This document shows, piece after piece, positions 8,364 through 19,771 of a stretch of DNA of 64,000 nucleotides (within the stretch, counting starts at the first letter, position 1; each line of letters opens with the position of its first letter). The position numbers and the translations under genes are program-made. The stretch is from NCBI RefSeq assembly GCF_000311725.1, contig NZ_HE978513.1:548005-612004 (forward strand), written 5' to 3'. Below the pieces are notes generated by a model. It was not told where the DNA came from. It worked only from the letters and a program-made list of their open reading frames with translations, and made no database searches. The DNA comes from Robertmurraya massiliosenegalensis JC6. GTDB lineage: Bacteria; Bacillota; Bacilli; Bacillales; Cytobacillaceae.

Positions 8364-8748
8364 ATCTTATGATCGTAACATTTCCATTGTCGATCCATTT
8401 TTTGAGCCATTTTTTCATTCGTCCTTTAAAAAATACACGTGTTTGTGGGAGAAGTAATAAAAAGCCCATTGTATCTGTAATAAATCCAGGGGTTAGAAGG
8501 AGAACTCCTCCCACTAGTATACATATTCCGTCAACAATTGCCTCACCTGGCACTCTTCCATATTGCATCTCAAGCTGAGCCCTTCTCAAAGTCTCCAGCC
8601 CTTGCTGTTTCGCTAAATATGCTCCAAGAATCCCAGTCAAAATAATAATTGATATGGTTGCCCAGACGCCTATTATTTTTCCAGAAAGGAGCAGGACGAA
8701 AATTTCTCCCGCTGGTATGATGAGTAAAAATAGCAGTATATATCTCAT
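8362..8748 (-). CDS. fxsA: FxsA family membrane protein
   Basis: 128 residues from the second of two close ATG codons, chosen because AGGGGG sits 6 bases before it. Four hydrophobic segments are visible (YILLFLLIIPAGEIFVLL, WATISIIILTGILGAYLA, GICILVGGVLLLTPGFITD, MGFLLLLP) with the conserved LLTPGFITDTMGFLLL block. In E. coli, FxsA overproduction suppresses F plasmid exclusion of phage T7; the physiological role is unknown. It lies between ytvI and pyk, as in related bacilli. Confidence 0.9.
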   Translation of the reverse strand: MRYILLFLLIIPAGEIFVLLLSGKIIGVWATISIIILTGILGAYLAKQQGLETLRRAQLEMQYGRVPGEAIVDGICILVGGVLLLTPGFITDTMGFLLLLPQTRVFFKGRMKKWLKKWIDNGNVTIIR

Positions 8749-8822
8749 CGTCATCCCCCTTTTTCAAGCCAATGACTCGTACCTTGTACTTCTATTATAT
8801 TCATATGTATGAAAATTAGAAA

Positions 8823-8844
8823 AGGAAGGGGACCTCCCCTTCCT
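8823..8844 (-). terminator. Terminator downstream of pyk
   Basis: AGGAAGGGGA and TCCCCTTCCT are perfect complements with a 2-base loop in the literal repeat. The minus strand continues TTTTCTAATTTT. It lies 10 bp past the pyk stop codon. Confidence 0.75.
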
Positions 8845-8853
8845 CATTCATCT

Positions 8854-10614
8854 TTAAAGGACACTTGCATGACCGTTATAGATAACGCCTCTCGTTGCAT
8901 CAACAGTTACTTCTTGTCCATCTTTTAAAAGCGAAGTTGCATTTTCTGCACCGACAATAACTGGGATTCCTAAGCTCAATCCAACTACTGCCGCATGGCT
9001 TGTTAAGCCACCTTCTTCTGTAATAAGGGCAGAGCTCTTCTCAATAGCTGCCATCATTTCAGCATCTGAACCAATTGTCACTAATACAGAACCTTCTGTG
9101 ACCTTTGCTAATGCTTCAGACGCATTTTTAGCAACAACCACTTTTCCATAAGCAGATTTACGACCAATGCCTTGTGCTTTTACAAGAACATCCCCAACTA
9201 CATGAATTTTCATGAGGTTTGTTGTACCTGATTCACCTACTGGCACACCAGCTGTAATGACAACAAGGTCGCCATGCTTCACTAGTTTGCTATTAAGGCT
9301 TTCTTGGACAGCGATATCAAGCATATCATCTGTTGTATTCGCACTTTCCCCTAATTGTGGATATACTCCCCACACAAGAGCTAAACGACGATAAACAGAT
9401 GGATGGTACGTTACTGCAATAATTGGAGCTTGTGGACGATACTTCGAAATCATTCTTGCTGTATGACCACTTTCTGTTGGCGTTATAATTGCATTAACAG
9501 AAAGATTTAAGGCAGTATGGGCGACAGATTGACCAATCGCATCGGTAATATTTGTTTCGATTGCTTTCGTTCTTTTTGTTAAAAGACGTTTATGATCAAG
9601 TGCTGATTCTGCCCGGGAAGCAATATTATGCATCGTTTGAACTGCTTCAATTGGGTACATTCCAGCAGCCGTTTCTCCAGATAGCATAATCGCATCGGTG
9701 CCATCAAAAATGGCATTCGCCACGTCACTTGCCTCTGCTCTTGTTGGACGTGGATTTCTTTGCATCGAATCAAGCATTTGAGTCGCTGTAATAACTGGTT
9801 TCCCTAAATCATTACATTTCTTGATCAATTCTTTCTGAACAAGTGGTACTTCTTCAGCAGGTATTTCAACACCTAAGTCTCCACGAGCAACCATTAAGCC
9901 ATCCGATACTTCCAAGATTTCGTCAATATTATCAACGCCTTCTTGGTTTTCAATTTTAGGGATAATGTGAATTTGAGTGCCGTTATTTTCTTCCAGCAGC
10001 TTGCGAATCTCCATGACATCTGATGCACGACGAACGAAAGAAGCAGCAATGAAATCAACATCTTGCTCAATTCCAAAGAGAATGTCCTTCGCATCCTTTT
10101 CGGTAATTCCAGGTAAGTTGACAGAAACGCCTGGTACATTGACCCCTTTTTTGTTTTTTAACGTTCCGCCGTTTAAAATTTTTGTCTGAATTTCTTTAGA
10201 AGCACGATCAATTTCAAGAACTTCAAGTCCGATTAGTCCATCATCTAATAAAATTTTTGAACCAGGATGAACATCATCAATTAGACCTTCGTATGTAACT
10301 GAGAATTTGTCGACAGTACCTTCTACTTCATTCATGGAAATGATAACGGTTTTACCAGCTTCTAATTCAATCGCTCCATCAACCATGTTATGCGTACGAA
10401 TTTCGGGACCTTTTGTATCTAATAAGATTGCGACATTTTTGTTTGCTTTTTTTGAAGCTTCGCGGATGTTGATAATCCGTTGACCGTGCTCATTGTGATC
10501 TCCGTGAGAGAAATTCAAACGAGCAACATTCATACCAGCTTCCATAAGTTGCGTAAGCTTTTCCACACTTTCACTAGCTGGACCAATTGTACAAACTATT
10601 TTTGTTTTACGCAT
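8854..10614 (-). CDS. pyk: Pyruvate kinase with C-terminal PEP-utiliser-like domain
   Basis: 586 residues, the long Bacillus form. The N-terminal ~475 residues are the catalytic core, with ARLNFSHG, the metal and phosphate-binding region [10 protein letters not shown], and [15 protein letters not shown]. The extra C-terminal ~110 residues carry [23 protein letters not shown], which resembles the phosphohistidine domain of PEP-utilising enzymes and is typical of Bacillus and Geobacillus Pyk. It makes ATP and pyruvate from PEP and ADP. The start has AGGAGGG 11 bases upstream. It follows pfkA on the same strand after 279 bp. Confidence 0.98.
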   Translation of the reverse strand: MRKTKIVCTIGPASESVEKLTQLMEAGMNVARLNFSHGDHNEHGQRIINIREASKKANKNVAILLDTKGPEIRTHNMVDGAIELEAGKTVIISMNEVEGTVDKFSVTYEGLIDDVHPGSKILLDDGLIGLEVLEIDRASKEIQTKILNGGTLKNKKGVNVPGVSVNLPGITEKDAKDILFGIEQDVDFIAASFVRRASDVMEIRKLLEENNGTQIHIIPKIENQEGVDNIDEILEVSDGLMVARGDLGVEIPAEEVPLVQKELIKKCNDLGKPVITATQMLDSMQRNPRPTRAEASDVANAIFDGTDAIMLSGETAAGMYPIEAVQTMHNIASRAESALDHKRLLTKRTKAIETNITDAIGQSVAHTALNLSVNAIITPTESGHTARMISKYRPQAPIIAVTYHPSVYRRLALVWGVYPQLGESANTTDDMLDIAVQESLNSKLVKHGDLVVITAGVPVGESGTTNLMKIHVVGDVLVKAQGIGRKSAYGKVVVAKNASEALAKVTEGSVLVTIGSDAEMMAAIEKSSALITEEGGLTSHAAVVGLSLGIPVIVGAENATSLLKDGQEVTVDATRGVIYNGHASVL

Positions 10615-10682
10615 TTAACGTGTAACCCTCCTGAAAAAATCATTGTTTTTTTATACAGTTTTTGCAGTGAATATGTCTATTT

Positions 10683-10708
10683 GTAAATGTTCAAGAACTG
10701 ACATTTAC
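10683..10708. repeat. 26-bp inverted repeat GTAAATGT-N10-ACATTTAC, copy 1
   Basis: Identical 8-base arms with a 10-base loop (TCAAGAACTG). Two more copies lie at 43955-43980 and 44006-44031 with the same arms and loop length but different loop sequence. It sits in the pfkA-pyk gap. Confidence 0.85.
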
Positions 10709-10893
10709 CCGCCTATGGGGTTGTATAGGTACACATTCTTTTGCACGGATTTTTCCGCTTCCCCCTCTTTTAGTGGCTAAATGGGAGTGATTATCCCATC
10801 TAGCATCCAAATGCAACATTGTTTGCGAAAAAAGCCTAAATGATCTATTGCAGCTTTCTTAGAGTTTCAAGTTGATCATAAGCGAATTCTAGA

Positions 10894-11883
<990 letters not shown>

Positions 11884-12095
11884 CTATGTGTTAAATACTT
11901 TACACCCTATCACATATAAAAAGTTCTTATACTTTTACAATTCCATCATTTTACTTTCTTATTATAAACAGATTACCCTGTATTATTTACTTCTAAAATA
12001 CCATGAAGAATATAGGTTCACAACTTATGGGAGTGCTTTCATCAATAGGCAGAATAATTGGTAAAATGCAAACGCTTAATACTGGAATTTTAAGC

Positions 12096-12132
12096 AAAAA
12101 AACGTACTTTTTGTAAATGAGTACGTTTTTTT
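12096..12132. terminator. Terminator downstream of accA
   Basis: AAAAAAACGTACT and AGTACGTTTTTTT pair around an 11-base loop and give T runs on both strands. It lies 11 bp past the accA stop codon, where it separates accDA from pfkA. The rest of the 11857-12142 gap shows only AT-rich pfkA promoter sequence. Confidence 0.9.
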
Positions 12133-12142
12133 GCTTGGCTAA

Positions 12143-13120
12143 TTAAGTTGTGCTTATATATTCATTCTGAACCGCATACTCGCCAATATTTTTATATTTT
12201 TCATATCTTGTCGCAATCAATTCCTCTTCTGATAAAGGCATTAATTCCTTTAAAGAGTGAACAAGAGCATGATGAATCGCTTCTGCCTGCTCTGCCATAT
12301 CCTTATGTGCTCCACCTTTGACTTCTGGAATAATTTCATCGATCACGTTAAGTTCTTTTAAATCAGGAGCCGTTATTCTCATTTTCTCAGCTGCAAGCTT
12401 TGCTTTTGAAGCATCCTTCCACAAAATAGACGCAGCGCCTTCAGGAGAAATAACAGAGTACGTGGAATTCTCTAACATATGGAGATGGTTTCCCACTCCT
12501 AATGCTAAGGCACCTCCACTTCCACCTTCCCCAATGACAATGCAAATAATTGGCACGCGAAGACCCGCCATTTCAAAAAGATTACGAGCAATCGCTTCAC
12601 TTTGCCCTCTTTCTTCAGCGGCTTTACCCGGATATGCACCCTTCGTATCAATAAAACAAATAATCGGTCTTCGGAACTTATCTGCCTGCTTCATCATACG
12701 AAGTGCCTTTCGATACCCCTCTGGATGAGGCATTCCAAAATTCCGGCGAATATTTTCCTTCGTATCTTTTCCTCTTTGATGTCCAATGATTGTGACAGGT
12801 AGTCCTTGAAATTTCCCAATCCCAGAAACAATTGCTTCATCATCACCAAAACTACGATCACCGTGACATTCAAAGAAATCAGTAAAAAGAAGAGAGATAT
12901 AGTCCAAAGTAGTAGGACGATTTGGGTGACGAGCAATTTGGACCCGATCCCAAGGGTTCATATTTTCGTAAATCTCTTTTTCTAATCTTCCAAGACGAAT
13001 TTCCAGCTTTTCAATTTCATCAGTAAGATCAACATCTGCTTCTTTTGTGATCTCTCTTAATTCTGATATTTTTTTCCGTAATTCTATGACTGGCTTTTCA
13101 AATTCTAGTTCTCCAACCAA
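12143..13120 (-). CDS. accA: Acetyl-CoA carboxylase carboxyltransferase, alpha subunit
   Basis: 325 residues, standard length. It starts at a TTG ([10 protein letters not shown]) with GGGAGGTGA 6 bases upstream, and that start lies 16 bases inside the end of accD, so the two subunits are translationally coupled. The N-terminal helical region is followed by the crotonase-like core with [32 protein letters not shown] and [14 protein letters not shown]. With AccD it transfers carboxyl from biotin-carrier protein to acetyl-CoA, the first step of fatty acid synthesis. Confidence 0.98.
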   Translation of the reverse strand: MVGELEFEKPVIELRKKISELREITKEADVDLTDEIEKLEIRLGRLEKEIYENMNPWDRVQIARHPNRPTTLDYISLLFTDFFECHGDRSFGDDEAIVSGIGKFQGLPVTIIGHQRGKDTKENIRRNFGMPHPEGYRKALRMMKQADKFRRPIICFIDTKGAYPGKAAEERGQSEAIARNLFEMAGLRVPIICIVIGEGGSGGALALGVGNHLHMLENSTYSVISPEGAASILWKDASKAKLAAEKMRITAPDLKELNVIDEIIPEVKGGAHKDMAEQAEAIHHALVHSLKELMPLSEEELIATRYEKYKNIGEYAVQNEYISTT

Positions 13121-13983
13121 TTGAGGTCACCTCCCGGCTGATGAATATCCAGTATTGTCGTCATTTTTTCCTTTAAATCAAGCCTAGATATAACAGCATC
13201 TAGCTGACCTTTCTCTAAAAGAAATTCTGCAGTTTGAAAGTCCTCTGGCAATTCCTCACGAATCGTTTGCTCAATAATTCTTCTACCTGCAAAACCAATT
13301 AATGCCCCTGGCTCAGCAAAATTATAATCTCCTAATGAGGCAAAACTTGCTGAAACCCCTCCTGTTGTTGGATGAGTCATAATCGAAATAATTAAGCCAC
13401 CATGATCACTAAATCGCTTTAATGCCACACTTGTTTTGGCCATCTGCATAAGGCTTAGTACACCTTCTTGCATTCTAGCGCCACCTGAGGCAGTAAAGAT
13501 GATAAAAGGGACGGAAAGTTCGTCTGCTTTTTCAATTGCTCGGGTAATTTTCTCACCTACTACAGAGCCCATACTTCCCATTCGAAATGTGGAGTCCATA
13601 ATAGCAACAACTACCTCGTGCTCATTAACACGCCCCGTGCCGGTTACAACCGCTTCATTTAGTTTCGTTTTCTTCTGGTCCTTCTCAAGCTTCTCAAGGT
13701 ATTCAGGAAATTGAAGTGGATTACTAGACGCCAACTGTTGATCCATTTCCACAAAGCTTCCCTGATCTAAAAAACTGGCAATTCTCTCATTTGCATTCAT
13801 TGGATGATGATATTGACAGTGAAAACAAACTTTTAGATTTTTCGTTAATTCCTTTGAATACATGATTTTTTTACAGTTTGGACATTTCGTCATAATTCCT
13901 TCAGGTACATCATGCTTAGCTGCTTCAGAAGGGATCGTTGCATATTTTTTCTTTTTTGGTTTTGAAAATAAATCCTTGATCAC
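13105..13983 (-). CDS. accD: Acetyl-CoA carboxylase carboxyltransferase, beta subunit
   Basis: 292 residues starting at GTG with GGGGAGGTTAG upstream. The N-terminal zinc ribbon has four cysteines (CPNCKK and CFHC, around residues 34-58), followed by the crotonase-like carboxyltransferase core with [19 protein letters not shown] and [12 protein letters not shown]. It forms the heterotetramer with AccA. A perfect 17-bp FadR-type palindrome at 14029-14045 lies 46 bp upstream of its start, suggesting control by the neighbouring GntR regulator. Confidence 0.98.
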   Translation of the reverse strand: MIKDLFSKPKKKKYATIPSEAAKHDVPEGIMTKCPNCKKIMYSKELTKNLKVCFHCQYHHPMNANERIASFLDQGSFVEMDQQLASSNPLQFPEYLEKLEKDQKKTKLNEAVVTGTGRVNEHEVVVAIMDSTFRMGSMGSVVGEKITRAIEKADELSVPFIIFTASGGARMQEGVLSLMQMAKTSVALKRFSDHGGLIISIMTHPTTGGVSASFASLGDYNFAEPGALIGFAGRRIIEQTIREELPEDFQTAEFLLEKGQLDAVISRLDLKEKMTTILDIHQPGGDLNWLEN

Positions 13984-14028
13984 GGTCTCTCTAACCTCCC
14001 CATTTCACACAATTTGTATCTTTCGCCC

Positions 14029-14045
14029 TAGTGGTCTGACCACTA
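14029..14045. promoter_or_regulatory. FadR-type operator upstream of accD
   Basis: TAGTGGTCTGACCACTA is a perfect palindrome (8 bp arms, one central base). Its core TGGT-N3-ACCA is the classic FadR-subfamily GntR operator shape. A near-identical site precedes ytsJ at 16043-16055. Confidence 0.7.
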
Positions 14046-14059
14046 ACGGATAAAGAAAT

Positions 14060-14092
14060 GCCTTGAAAAGGCAAATGTTGTCCTACAACATT
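14060..14092. other. Two adjacent hairpins upstream of accD
   Basis: GCCTT-GAA-AAGGC (14060-14072) is followed at once by AATGTTGT-CCT-ACAACATT (14074-14092). Both are perfect. They lie between the GntR gene and the accD operator, and may be leader structure or a weak terminator for the upstream gene. Confidence 0.5.
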
Positions 14093-14131
14093 ATGTGTGA
14101 ATGCTCCTCATATGTTGTCGATATGTGATTT

Positions 14132-14749
14132 TTACAATAACTTTCTAAGCTTCTTGTATTTCTCTAAAACTTCTTGTTCATCCCCATCTAATAGGGCATC
14201 TAATAATATTATATAAGCTGATTTTGAGCTCGTCTCTTTCTTCAGGTCTAACGAGCAATAAAATTCATTCAGTATTACCCATATTCGATAGAGTAAATGA
14301 TTATCCGTTAATTCGATAATCTTTAAAAAGAATTCATCATCCGTTATTTCCATCGTCTCTACATTGTGACGAAATTGATGAATCTGTTCATCATTATTCC
14401 TTTGCAGTACGGCTCTTAAACCATCCATTTCAATATATTGAATGGTTCCCTTTAAATCTTTTACTACTTTTTGATCTTGTAAAATGAAAGTGCTTATTAT
14501 TTGCACCATTTGATTCCCACGAGAATCACGCAGAAACGTTCCTTCTCCTCTACGAGTCTCAATTAATCCTAAAAGCTCAATTGCTCTTAATGCTTCTCGA
14601 ACGGAAGAGCGCCCAACTTGAAGGCGCTCCGAAAGCTCACGTTCTGAAGGTATTTTATCACCAGGTTTAAGACCGTCCTCATCGATCATCTTTCTAATTT
14701 TCTTAACGATTTCAATATAAACCTTTTGGCTTGCAGCTTCTGAATTCAA
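14132..14749 (-). CDS. FadR-subfamily GntR transcriptional regulator
   Basis: 205 residues with a TTG start 9 bases after the ytsJ stop. The N-terminal winged helix (about 8-72) has the GntR signature KIPSERELSERLQVGRSSVREALR followed by IELLGLIETRRGEGTFL. The C-terminal all-helical domain (about 85-205) is smaller than a full FCD domain, and I cannot assign a ligand pocket. It lies between ytsJ and accDA. Perfect TGGT-N3-ACCA palindromes occur upstream of both, so it probably represses or tunes them in response to a lipid or central-carbon metabolite. The ligand is unknown. Confidence 0.9.
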   Translation of the reverse strand: MNSEAASQKVYIEIVKKIRKMIDEDGLKPGDKIPSERELSERLQVGRSSVREALRAIELLGLIETRRGEGTFLRDSRGNQMVQIISTFILQDQKVVKDLKGTIQYIEMDGLRAVLQRNNDEQIHQFRHNVETMEITDDEFFLKIIELTDNHLLYRIWVILNEFYCSLDLKKETSSKSAYIILLDALLDGDEQEVLEKYKKLRKLL

Positions 14750-14758
14750 ATTTCCTCA

Positions 14759-15997
14759 TCACTCACTTTTTCCAATGATTGCAAGTGTGCTCGTTTTCCG
14801 TTTTACCTCGTCTGGATCAACTTTAATACGGGCAACACCTGTCTCCATCGCTGCCTTAGCAACAGCTGCCGCGACTTCCGGCGCAACTCTCGGGTCAAAT
14901 GGAGCCGGTATCACATAATCTGCTGATAATTCATCATCTCCAACAAGACTTGCGATTGCTTCAACAGCTGCAACCTTCATTTTTTCATTTATATGTGTTG
15001 CACGGACATCTAATGCCCCGCGAAAAATCCCTGGAAAAGCAAGGACATTATTAACCTGGTTTGGGAAATCAGAACGTCCAGTTCCTACAACCTTTGCTCC
15101 AGCATCCTTCGCTTCATCTGGCATAATTTCTGGATTCGGATTGGCCATCGCAAAAATAATCGGATCTGGATTCATAGAACGAACCATTTCCGAAGTCAGG
15201 GCTCCCTCTACCGAAACACCGATAAAGACATCTGCGCCTTTGATAACATCGGCAAGGCTGCCTTCCTCATTATTGCGATTGGTGAATTTTGACACTTCAT
15301 CTTTAATCGCATTCATACCAAAGGAACGACCTTCATAGATAGCTCCTTTCGTGTCACACATAACAATATCCCGTACACCGTAATGATATAATAATTTTAT
15401 AATAGCGATTCCCGCAGCTCCTGCCCCACTCGCAACAACTTTAATTTCTGTCATTTTCTTGCCTACAAGTTTAAGTGCATTAACAAGACCTGCTACCGTG
15501 ACGATTGCGGTGCCGTGCTGATCATCGTGAAAAACAGGGATGGATGTCTCTTTTTTCAATCTTTCTTCTATCTCAAAGCATTTTGGTGCAGCAATATCCT
15601 CTAAATTCACACCACCAAAAGTCGGCTCAAGAAGCTTAACTGTTTCTACGATTTTGTCGACATCAGACGTATTTAAACAGATTGGAAAAGCATCTACTCC
15701 GGCAAAACTTTTGAATAATACAGCCTTTCCTTCCATAACTGGCAATGCAGCGGCTGGACCGATATTCCCCAAACCAAGCACGGCTGTTCCATCTGATACG
15801 ACTGCAACCATATTTCCCTTCATCGTATAGTCATATACACTTTCAGGCTTATCATAAATTTCTTTACATGGTTCTGCCACTCCTGGTGAATAGGCCAAAC
15901 TTAGATCCTTAGCGTTTCTTACAGGTATTTTCGATTTTGATTCCAATTTCCCTTTGTTCATTTTATGCATATGCAATGCTTCTTCACGTAAAGTCAA
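14759..15997 (-). CDS. ytsJ: NAD(P)-dependent malic enzyme (YtsJ type)
   Basis: 412 residues, starting at TTG (MTLREEALHMHKMNKGK) after GGGAGTGA. The malic domain has LAYSPGVAEPCKEI and the metal site EDIAAPKCFEIEERL with FHDDQHGTAIV; the Rossmann domain has VASGAGAAGIAIIKLL. It decarboxylates malate to pyruvate; the B. subtilis homologue YtsJ is the main NADP-linked form. It heads the ytsJ-gntR unit. A FadR-type operator sits just downstream of a plausible promoter (16043-16055). Confidence 0.96.
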   Translation of the reverse strand: MTLREEALHMHKMNKGKLESKSKIPVRNAKDLSLAYSPGVAEPCKEIYDKPESVYDYTMKGNMVAVVSDGTAVLGLGNIGPAAALPVMEGKAVLFKSFAGVDAFPICLNTSDVDKIVETVKLLEPTFGGVNLEDIAAPKCFEIEERLKKETSIPVFHDDQHGTAIVTVAGLVNALKLVGKKMTEIKVVASGAGAAGIAIIKLLYHYGVRDIVMCDTKGAIYEGRSFGMNAIKDEVSKFTNRNNEEGSLADVIKGADVFIGVSVEGALTSEMVRSMNPDPIIFAMANPNPEIMPDEAKDAGAKVVGTGRSDFPNQVNNVLAFPGIFRGALDVRATHINEKMKVAAVEAIASLVGDDELSADYVIPAPFDPRVAPEVAAAVAKAAMETGVARIKVDPDEVKRKTSTLAIIGKSE

Positions 15998-16042
15998 GCG
16001 ACATTCACTCCCTTTAGGATTATCCCCCTCTAAATTCCGTAA

Positions 16043-16055
16043 GTGGTCTGACCAC
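16043..16055. promoter_or_regulatory. FadR-type operator upstream of ytsJ
   Basis: GTGGTCTGACCAC is a perfect 13-bp palindrome with the same core as the accD site. On the minus strand a likely promoter lies just upstream: TTTACA, a 16-bp spacer, then TATATT preceded by TG. The operator would therefore cover the transcription start region, a position fitting repression. Confidence 0.7.
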
Positions 16056-16139
16056 GCTGTATATTAGAACAATATACCATATTCATTTGAATTGTAAAGA
16101 TTAAAATTTTGAATGATTGTTTAATAATGGATATTTATC

Positions 16140-19100
16140 TTACTCTTTTTTTAAAATGACGTTGTTTTCCCCTAGCAATAATTTTAACTCATTCAAACAA
16201 GTCTCACTTGGGTTCACTCTGTCATCCTTTCCTAACCGAATTGACTGCTCTTTGCTTTCATAAAATAATACGACCTCAACCGTGCCTTTGTTCTTTTTCA
16301 TCATTTCTTTCAGTCTAGTTAAAATAAGAGCTGATTCTTTTTCTTTTTCAACTTTTAAATATAAGGTACCGAGCTTATCCTTGATCTCCTCAACTGCCTT
16401 CCTCACATCATAGACTGTTTGGATAATAAACTGTTTGTTTCCATCTCGAAGATCCATTTTTCCCTCAACTAGGACGATATTCCCTTTTTGTAGAACATGC
16501 GCAAAACGCTTATATACAGCCGGAAAGACGACAGCATCCATATCCCCACTCTGGTCAGAAATTGCTAAAAACGCCATTTCTTCACCTTTTTTCGTGCGGA
16601 TTCTTTTAAATTCTGTAATATTGATCATCGCCTTTATCATCTTTTGATTCGGCTCAGCAAAGGCAATTTCAGAAATTCCTAACGGAGACATAAACGCATT
16701 ATAAATTGAAACCGGATGGTCTGATAAATAAAACCCAAGGACTTCCTTTTCAAAATGAAGCTTTTGTTCAACCTCGATCTCGTCTACTTCGACATATTTC
16801 GGCTTGAGAAAGAACGTCTCTTCCTCAGCAAATAAATCGCCTTCCCCATCCTCATTCGGGTTGATCAGTTGGGCATGCTCAATCGCAACATCAATGCTCG
16901 CTAAAAGGACCGCTCGATCTTCTCCAAACTCATCAAAACTGCCTGAATGAACTAATGCTTCCAACACCTTACGATTAACCACTCGAGACGATACTCGAAT
17001 ACAAAAATCGAATAAATCGGCAAACTTTCTCTTCTTTCTCGCATGAAAAATTTCCTTCAGGGCTGCAATACCAACTCCTTTTATGGCAGCTAAGCTATAA
17101 CGTATGCCATTTTGATCAACGAGAAAGGAATAGCCGCTTTGATTAATAGAAGGGGGCAAAAGCTGAATCTCCATCTGTTTGATTTCTCGAATATATTGAG
17201 CAATCTTTGTTTCACTATTACTCACTGAAGATAGCAGAGCAGCCATGAAATGGACTGGATAGTGCGTCTTTAAATACGCCAATTGGTAAGCTATAACACT
17301 ATAAGCAACTGCATGACTGCGATTAAAGCCATAATTGGCAAATTTAACGATTAAATCATAGATATCATTCGCCGTAGCCTTATCATATCCTTTTGCGAGT
17401 GAACCTTGAACGAAATGGTCTCTTTCCTTATTGAGCACCTCTTTTTTCTTCTTTGATACAGCTCTCCTTAAAAGATCTGCTTCTCCTAAAGAAAATCCAG
17501 CCATTTTGGCGGCGATTTGCATGATTTGTTCCTGATAGACGATGACGCCATAAGTACGTTCTAAAATCGGGATTAAATCAGGATGAGGATAAGTTACCGA
17601 TGCTTTCCCATGTTTTCTGTCGATATAGAGTGGAATATTCTCCATGGGTCCTGGACGATACAAGGCATTGACGGCGACGATGTCCTCAAAACGACTTGGC
17701 TGTAATCTTTTTAAAACATTTCGCATCCCATCGGATTCAAGCTGAAAGACACCTGTTGTTTCCCCACGTGATAGGAGTTTGAAGGTCGCTTCATCCTCTA
17801 GTGGAATTTCTTTTATATTTATTCTTTTCCCCGTTTTTCGAAAGATAGAGTCGAGAACGGTTTCAATGAGGGAGAGATTTCTTAATCCTAAGAAATCCAT
17901 TTTTAATAGACCAATTTCTTCTAGATGATCCATCGTGTACTGCGTTAAGTAAATTTCATTGTGTCCTGCTTGGATCGGAATCGATTCGACTAAAGGTCGC
18001 TCTGTTAGCACTACACCAGCCGCGTGGGTTGACGTATGTCGTGGCAACCCTTCTAATTTCGTTGCCACCTCAAATAGGCGTTGATGAAGTGTAGATTCTT
18101 TCACAAAATTCCTTAACCCTTGCGATTCTTTCAACGCAGTGGAAAGGCTTGTACCGGGACGAGATGGAATCCATCTTGATACTTGATCAAGCTCTTTTCC
18201 ATTGAGGCCAAAAATCTTGCCAACATCCCTCATTACTGCCTTTGCTGCAAGAGTCCCGAATGTAATAATTTGCGCTACATGGATTCTTCCATATTTCTCC
18301 GAAACATACTCAATTACTTCATCTCTACGATGATCAGGAAAGTCAATATCAATATCCGGCATTGAAATTCGTTCAGGATTTAGAAAACGTTCAAATAATA
18401 GCTGGTGCTCAATCGGGTCTACATCTGTTATATAGAGAACATAGGCGACCATTGAACCGGCTGCCGAACCCCTTCCTGGTCCTGTTAATATTCCGTTTTC
18501 CCGCGAAAACCTCATAAAATCCCAAACAATTAAAAAATAATCTGCGAATTTCATATTTTTTATGATGCTTAACTCATATTCTAATCGTGTCCGATGTTCG
18601 TCTGTTCCGTTTTGATACCTCTCTTGAAACCCTTTATAACATAGCTCTTCTAAAAGTTCCTCAGAGCTTTTTACCCCATTGGACGGGTATTTAGGTAAAT
18701 TCATTTGATTTAACTCAATCATGACATTACATGCATCTGCAATTCGGAGAGAATTCTCTAGTGCTTCTGGAATGTGAGAAAAAACATTGACCATCTCAGT
18801 GGCTGTTTTTAAATAGTACTGATCATTATCTAGTTTTTCTCTCGTTTCATCTGCTAATTTCTGTCCATTTTTAATGGCGAGGAGGCATTCATGGGCAAAT
18901 GAATCTTCTTTGTTGGTATAATAGACTTCATTCGTCGCAACAAGCGCCAGTTGTAAGTCCTTTGAAAGTTTCACAATCCCGTTATGGAGCGTTTCTTCCA
19001 TCACCAATCCATGATCCTGAATTCCTAAATAAAAATGACCATTCGGAAAGATATTTTTATACATTCGGGCACATGCAAACGCCTCTTCATAGTCTGCAGA

Positions 19101-19508
19101 TAAAAGGCTTTGCTCGATTTCTCCTTTCATTCCAGGAGATATGGCAATTATGCCTTCAGCATAACCGCGTAGCCACTTCATCGGAATTCCTGACGGCGAA
19201 TTTGTTTGGACAACACTTGATATTTTGAGAAGGTGATGAAATCCCTTTTGGTTCTTTGCTAAAAGTACAAGGGGATACGATTGATCTTTTCTTTCGCTTT
19301 GAACCATGACGGTTAGACCGATAATCGGTTTAATTGATGCCTTCAAACATTCCTTATAAAAAGCGATCGTTCCATACATGACATTTTGATCCGTTAAGGC
19401 GATGGCAGAGAAGCCTTTTTGTTTGGCGTCCTGAACCAAATCGGCAATGCTCGCCGTACTAGATAAAAGACTGTATGAGCTATATACATGAAGGTGAACA
19501 AATGACAA
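16140..19508 (-). CDS. dnaE: DNA polymerase III alpha subunit DnaE
   Basis: 1122 residues from the TTG giving (M)SFVHLHVYSSYSLL, chosen because AAGGTGG lies 7 bases upstream; an ATG 10 codons earlier has only a weak site. The N-terminal PHP domain (1-~200) begins with HLHVYSSYSLL. The catalytic core contains GPGRGSAAGSMVAYVL and the metal aspartates in PDIDIDFPDHRRDEV, then the YGFNRSHAVAYSVIAYQLAYLK tail and a C-terminal OB fold. This is the DnaE1-like error-prone polymerase that extends primers at the Bacillus replication fork alongside PolC. Confidence 0.97.
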   Translation of the reverse strand: MSFVHLHVYSSYSLLSSTASIADLVQDAKQKGFSAIALTDQNVMYGTIAFYKECLKASIKPIIGLTVMVQSERKDQSYPLVLLAKNQKGFHHLLKISSVVQTNSPSGIPMKWLRGYAEGIIAISPGMKGEIEQSLLSADYEEAFACARMYKNIFPNGHFYLGIQDHGLVMEETLHNGIVKLSKDLQLALVATNEVYYTNKEDSFAHECLLAIKNGQKLADETREKLDNDQYYLKTATEMVNVFSHIPEALENSLRIADACNVMIELNQMNLPKYPSNGVKSSEELLEELCYKGFQERYQNGTDEHRTRLEYELSIIKNMKFADYFLIVWDFMRFSRENGILTGPGRGSAAGSMVAYVLYITDVDPIEHQLLFERFLNPERISMPDIDIDFPDHRRDEVIEYVSEKYGRIHVAQIITFGTLAAKAVMRDVGKIFGLNGKELDQVSRWIPSRPGTSLSTALKESQGLRNFVKESTLHQRLFEVATKLEGLPRHTSTHAAGVVLTERPLVESIPIQAGHNEIYLTQYTMDHLEEIGLLKMDFLGLRNLSLIETVLDSIFRKTGKRINIKEIPLEDEATFKLLSRGETTGVFQLESDGMRNVLKRLQPSRFEDIVAVNALYRPGPMENIPLYIDRKHGKASVTYPHPDLIPILERTYGVIVYQEQIMQIAAKMAGFSLGEADLLRRAVSKKKKEVLNKERDHFVQGSLAKGYDKATANDIYDLIVKFANYGFNRSHAVAYSVIAYQLAYLKTHYPVHFMAALLSSVSNSETKIAQYIREIKQMEIQLLPPSINQSGYSFLVDQNGIRYSLAAIKGVGIAALKEIFHARKKRKFADLFDFCIRVSSRVVNRKVLEALVHSGSFDEFGEDRAVLLASIDVAIEHAQLINPNEDGEGDLFAEEETFFLKPKYVEVDEIEVEQKLHFEKEVLGFYLSDHPVSIYNAFMSPLGISEIAFAEPNQKMIKAMINITEFKRIRTKKGEEMAFLAISDQSGDMDAVVFPAVYKRFAHVLQKGNIVLVEGKMDLRDGNKQFIIQTVYDVRKAVEEIKDKLGTLYLKVEKEKESALILTRLKEMMKKNKGTVEVVLFYESKEQSIRLGKDDRVNPSETCLNELKLLLGENNVILKKE

Positions 19509-19658
19509 TGCTATCCCACCTTTCTTATAAAACTTCATTGTGCTTCTTTCGTTATCTTCCTTTTATTATAGAACCTCTAGTGAAAAAAAGAAAAGATGTT
19601 CTCCTTTGAACAACATTTTTCTTTCCATCATCTCTTAAACAGAAACTTTCTTTCAAAA

Positions 19659-19688
19659 ACATAATTTGAAACGTTTGTCCATATGAAT
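19659..19688 (+). promoter_or_regulatory. Possible sigma-E promoter of ytrHI
   Basis: ACATAAT and CATATGAAT are separated by 14 bp, close to the sigma-E pattern (KMATATW-N14-CATACAMT). It lies 84 bp upstream of ytrH. The B. subtilis homologues are sporulation genes of the mother cell. The match is partial. Confidence 0.4.
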
Positions 19689-19771
19689 GTAATAGGAACG
19701 AATAGATAGACGTTCGAGTCGGTTTCATAATATGGAAGTAATTCAAATTACCGTAGTGAGGATGAACGTTC

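Noticed and set aside
12067-12080. cre-like TGCAAACGCTTAAT upstream of pfkA
   Set aside because: It lacks the conserved 3' cytosine and is over 200 bp from the gene; I do not consider it supported.
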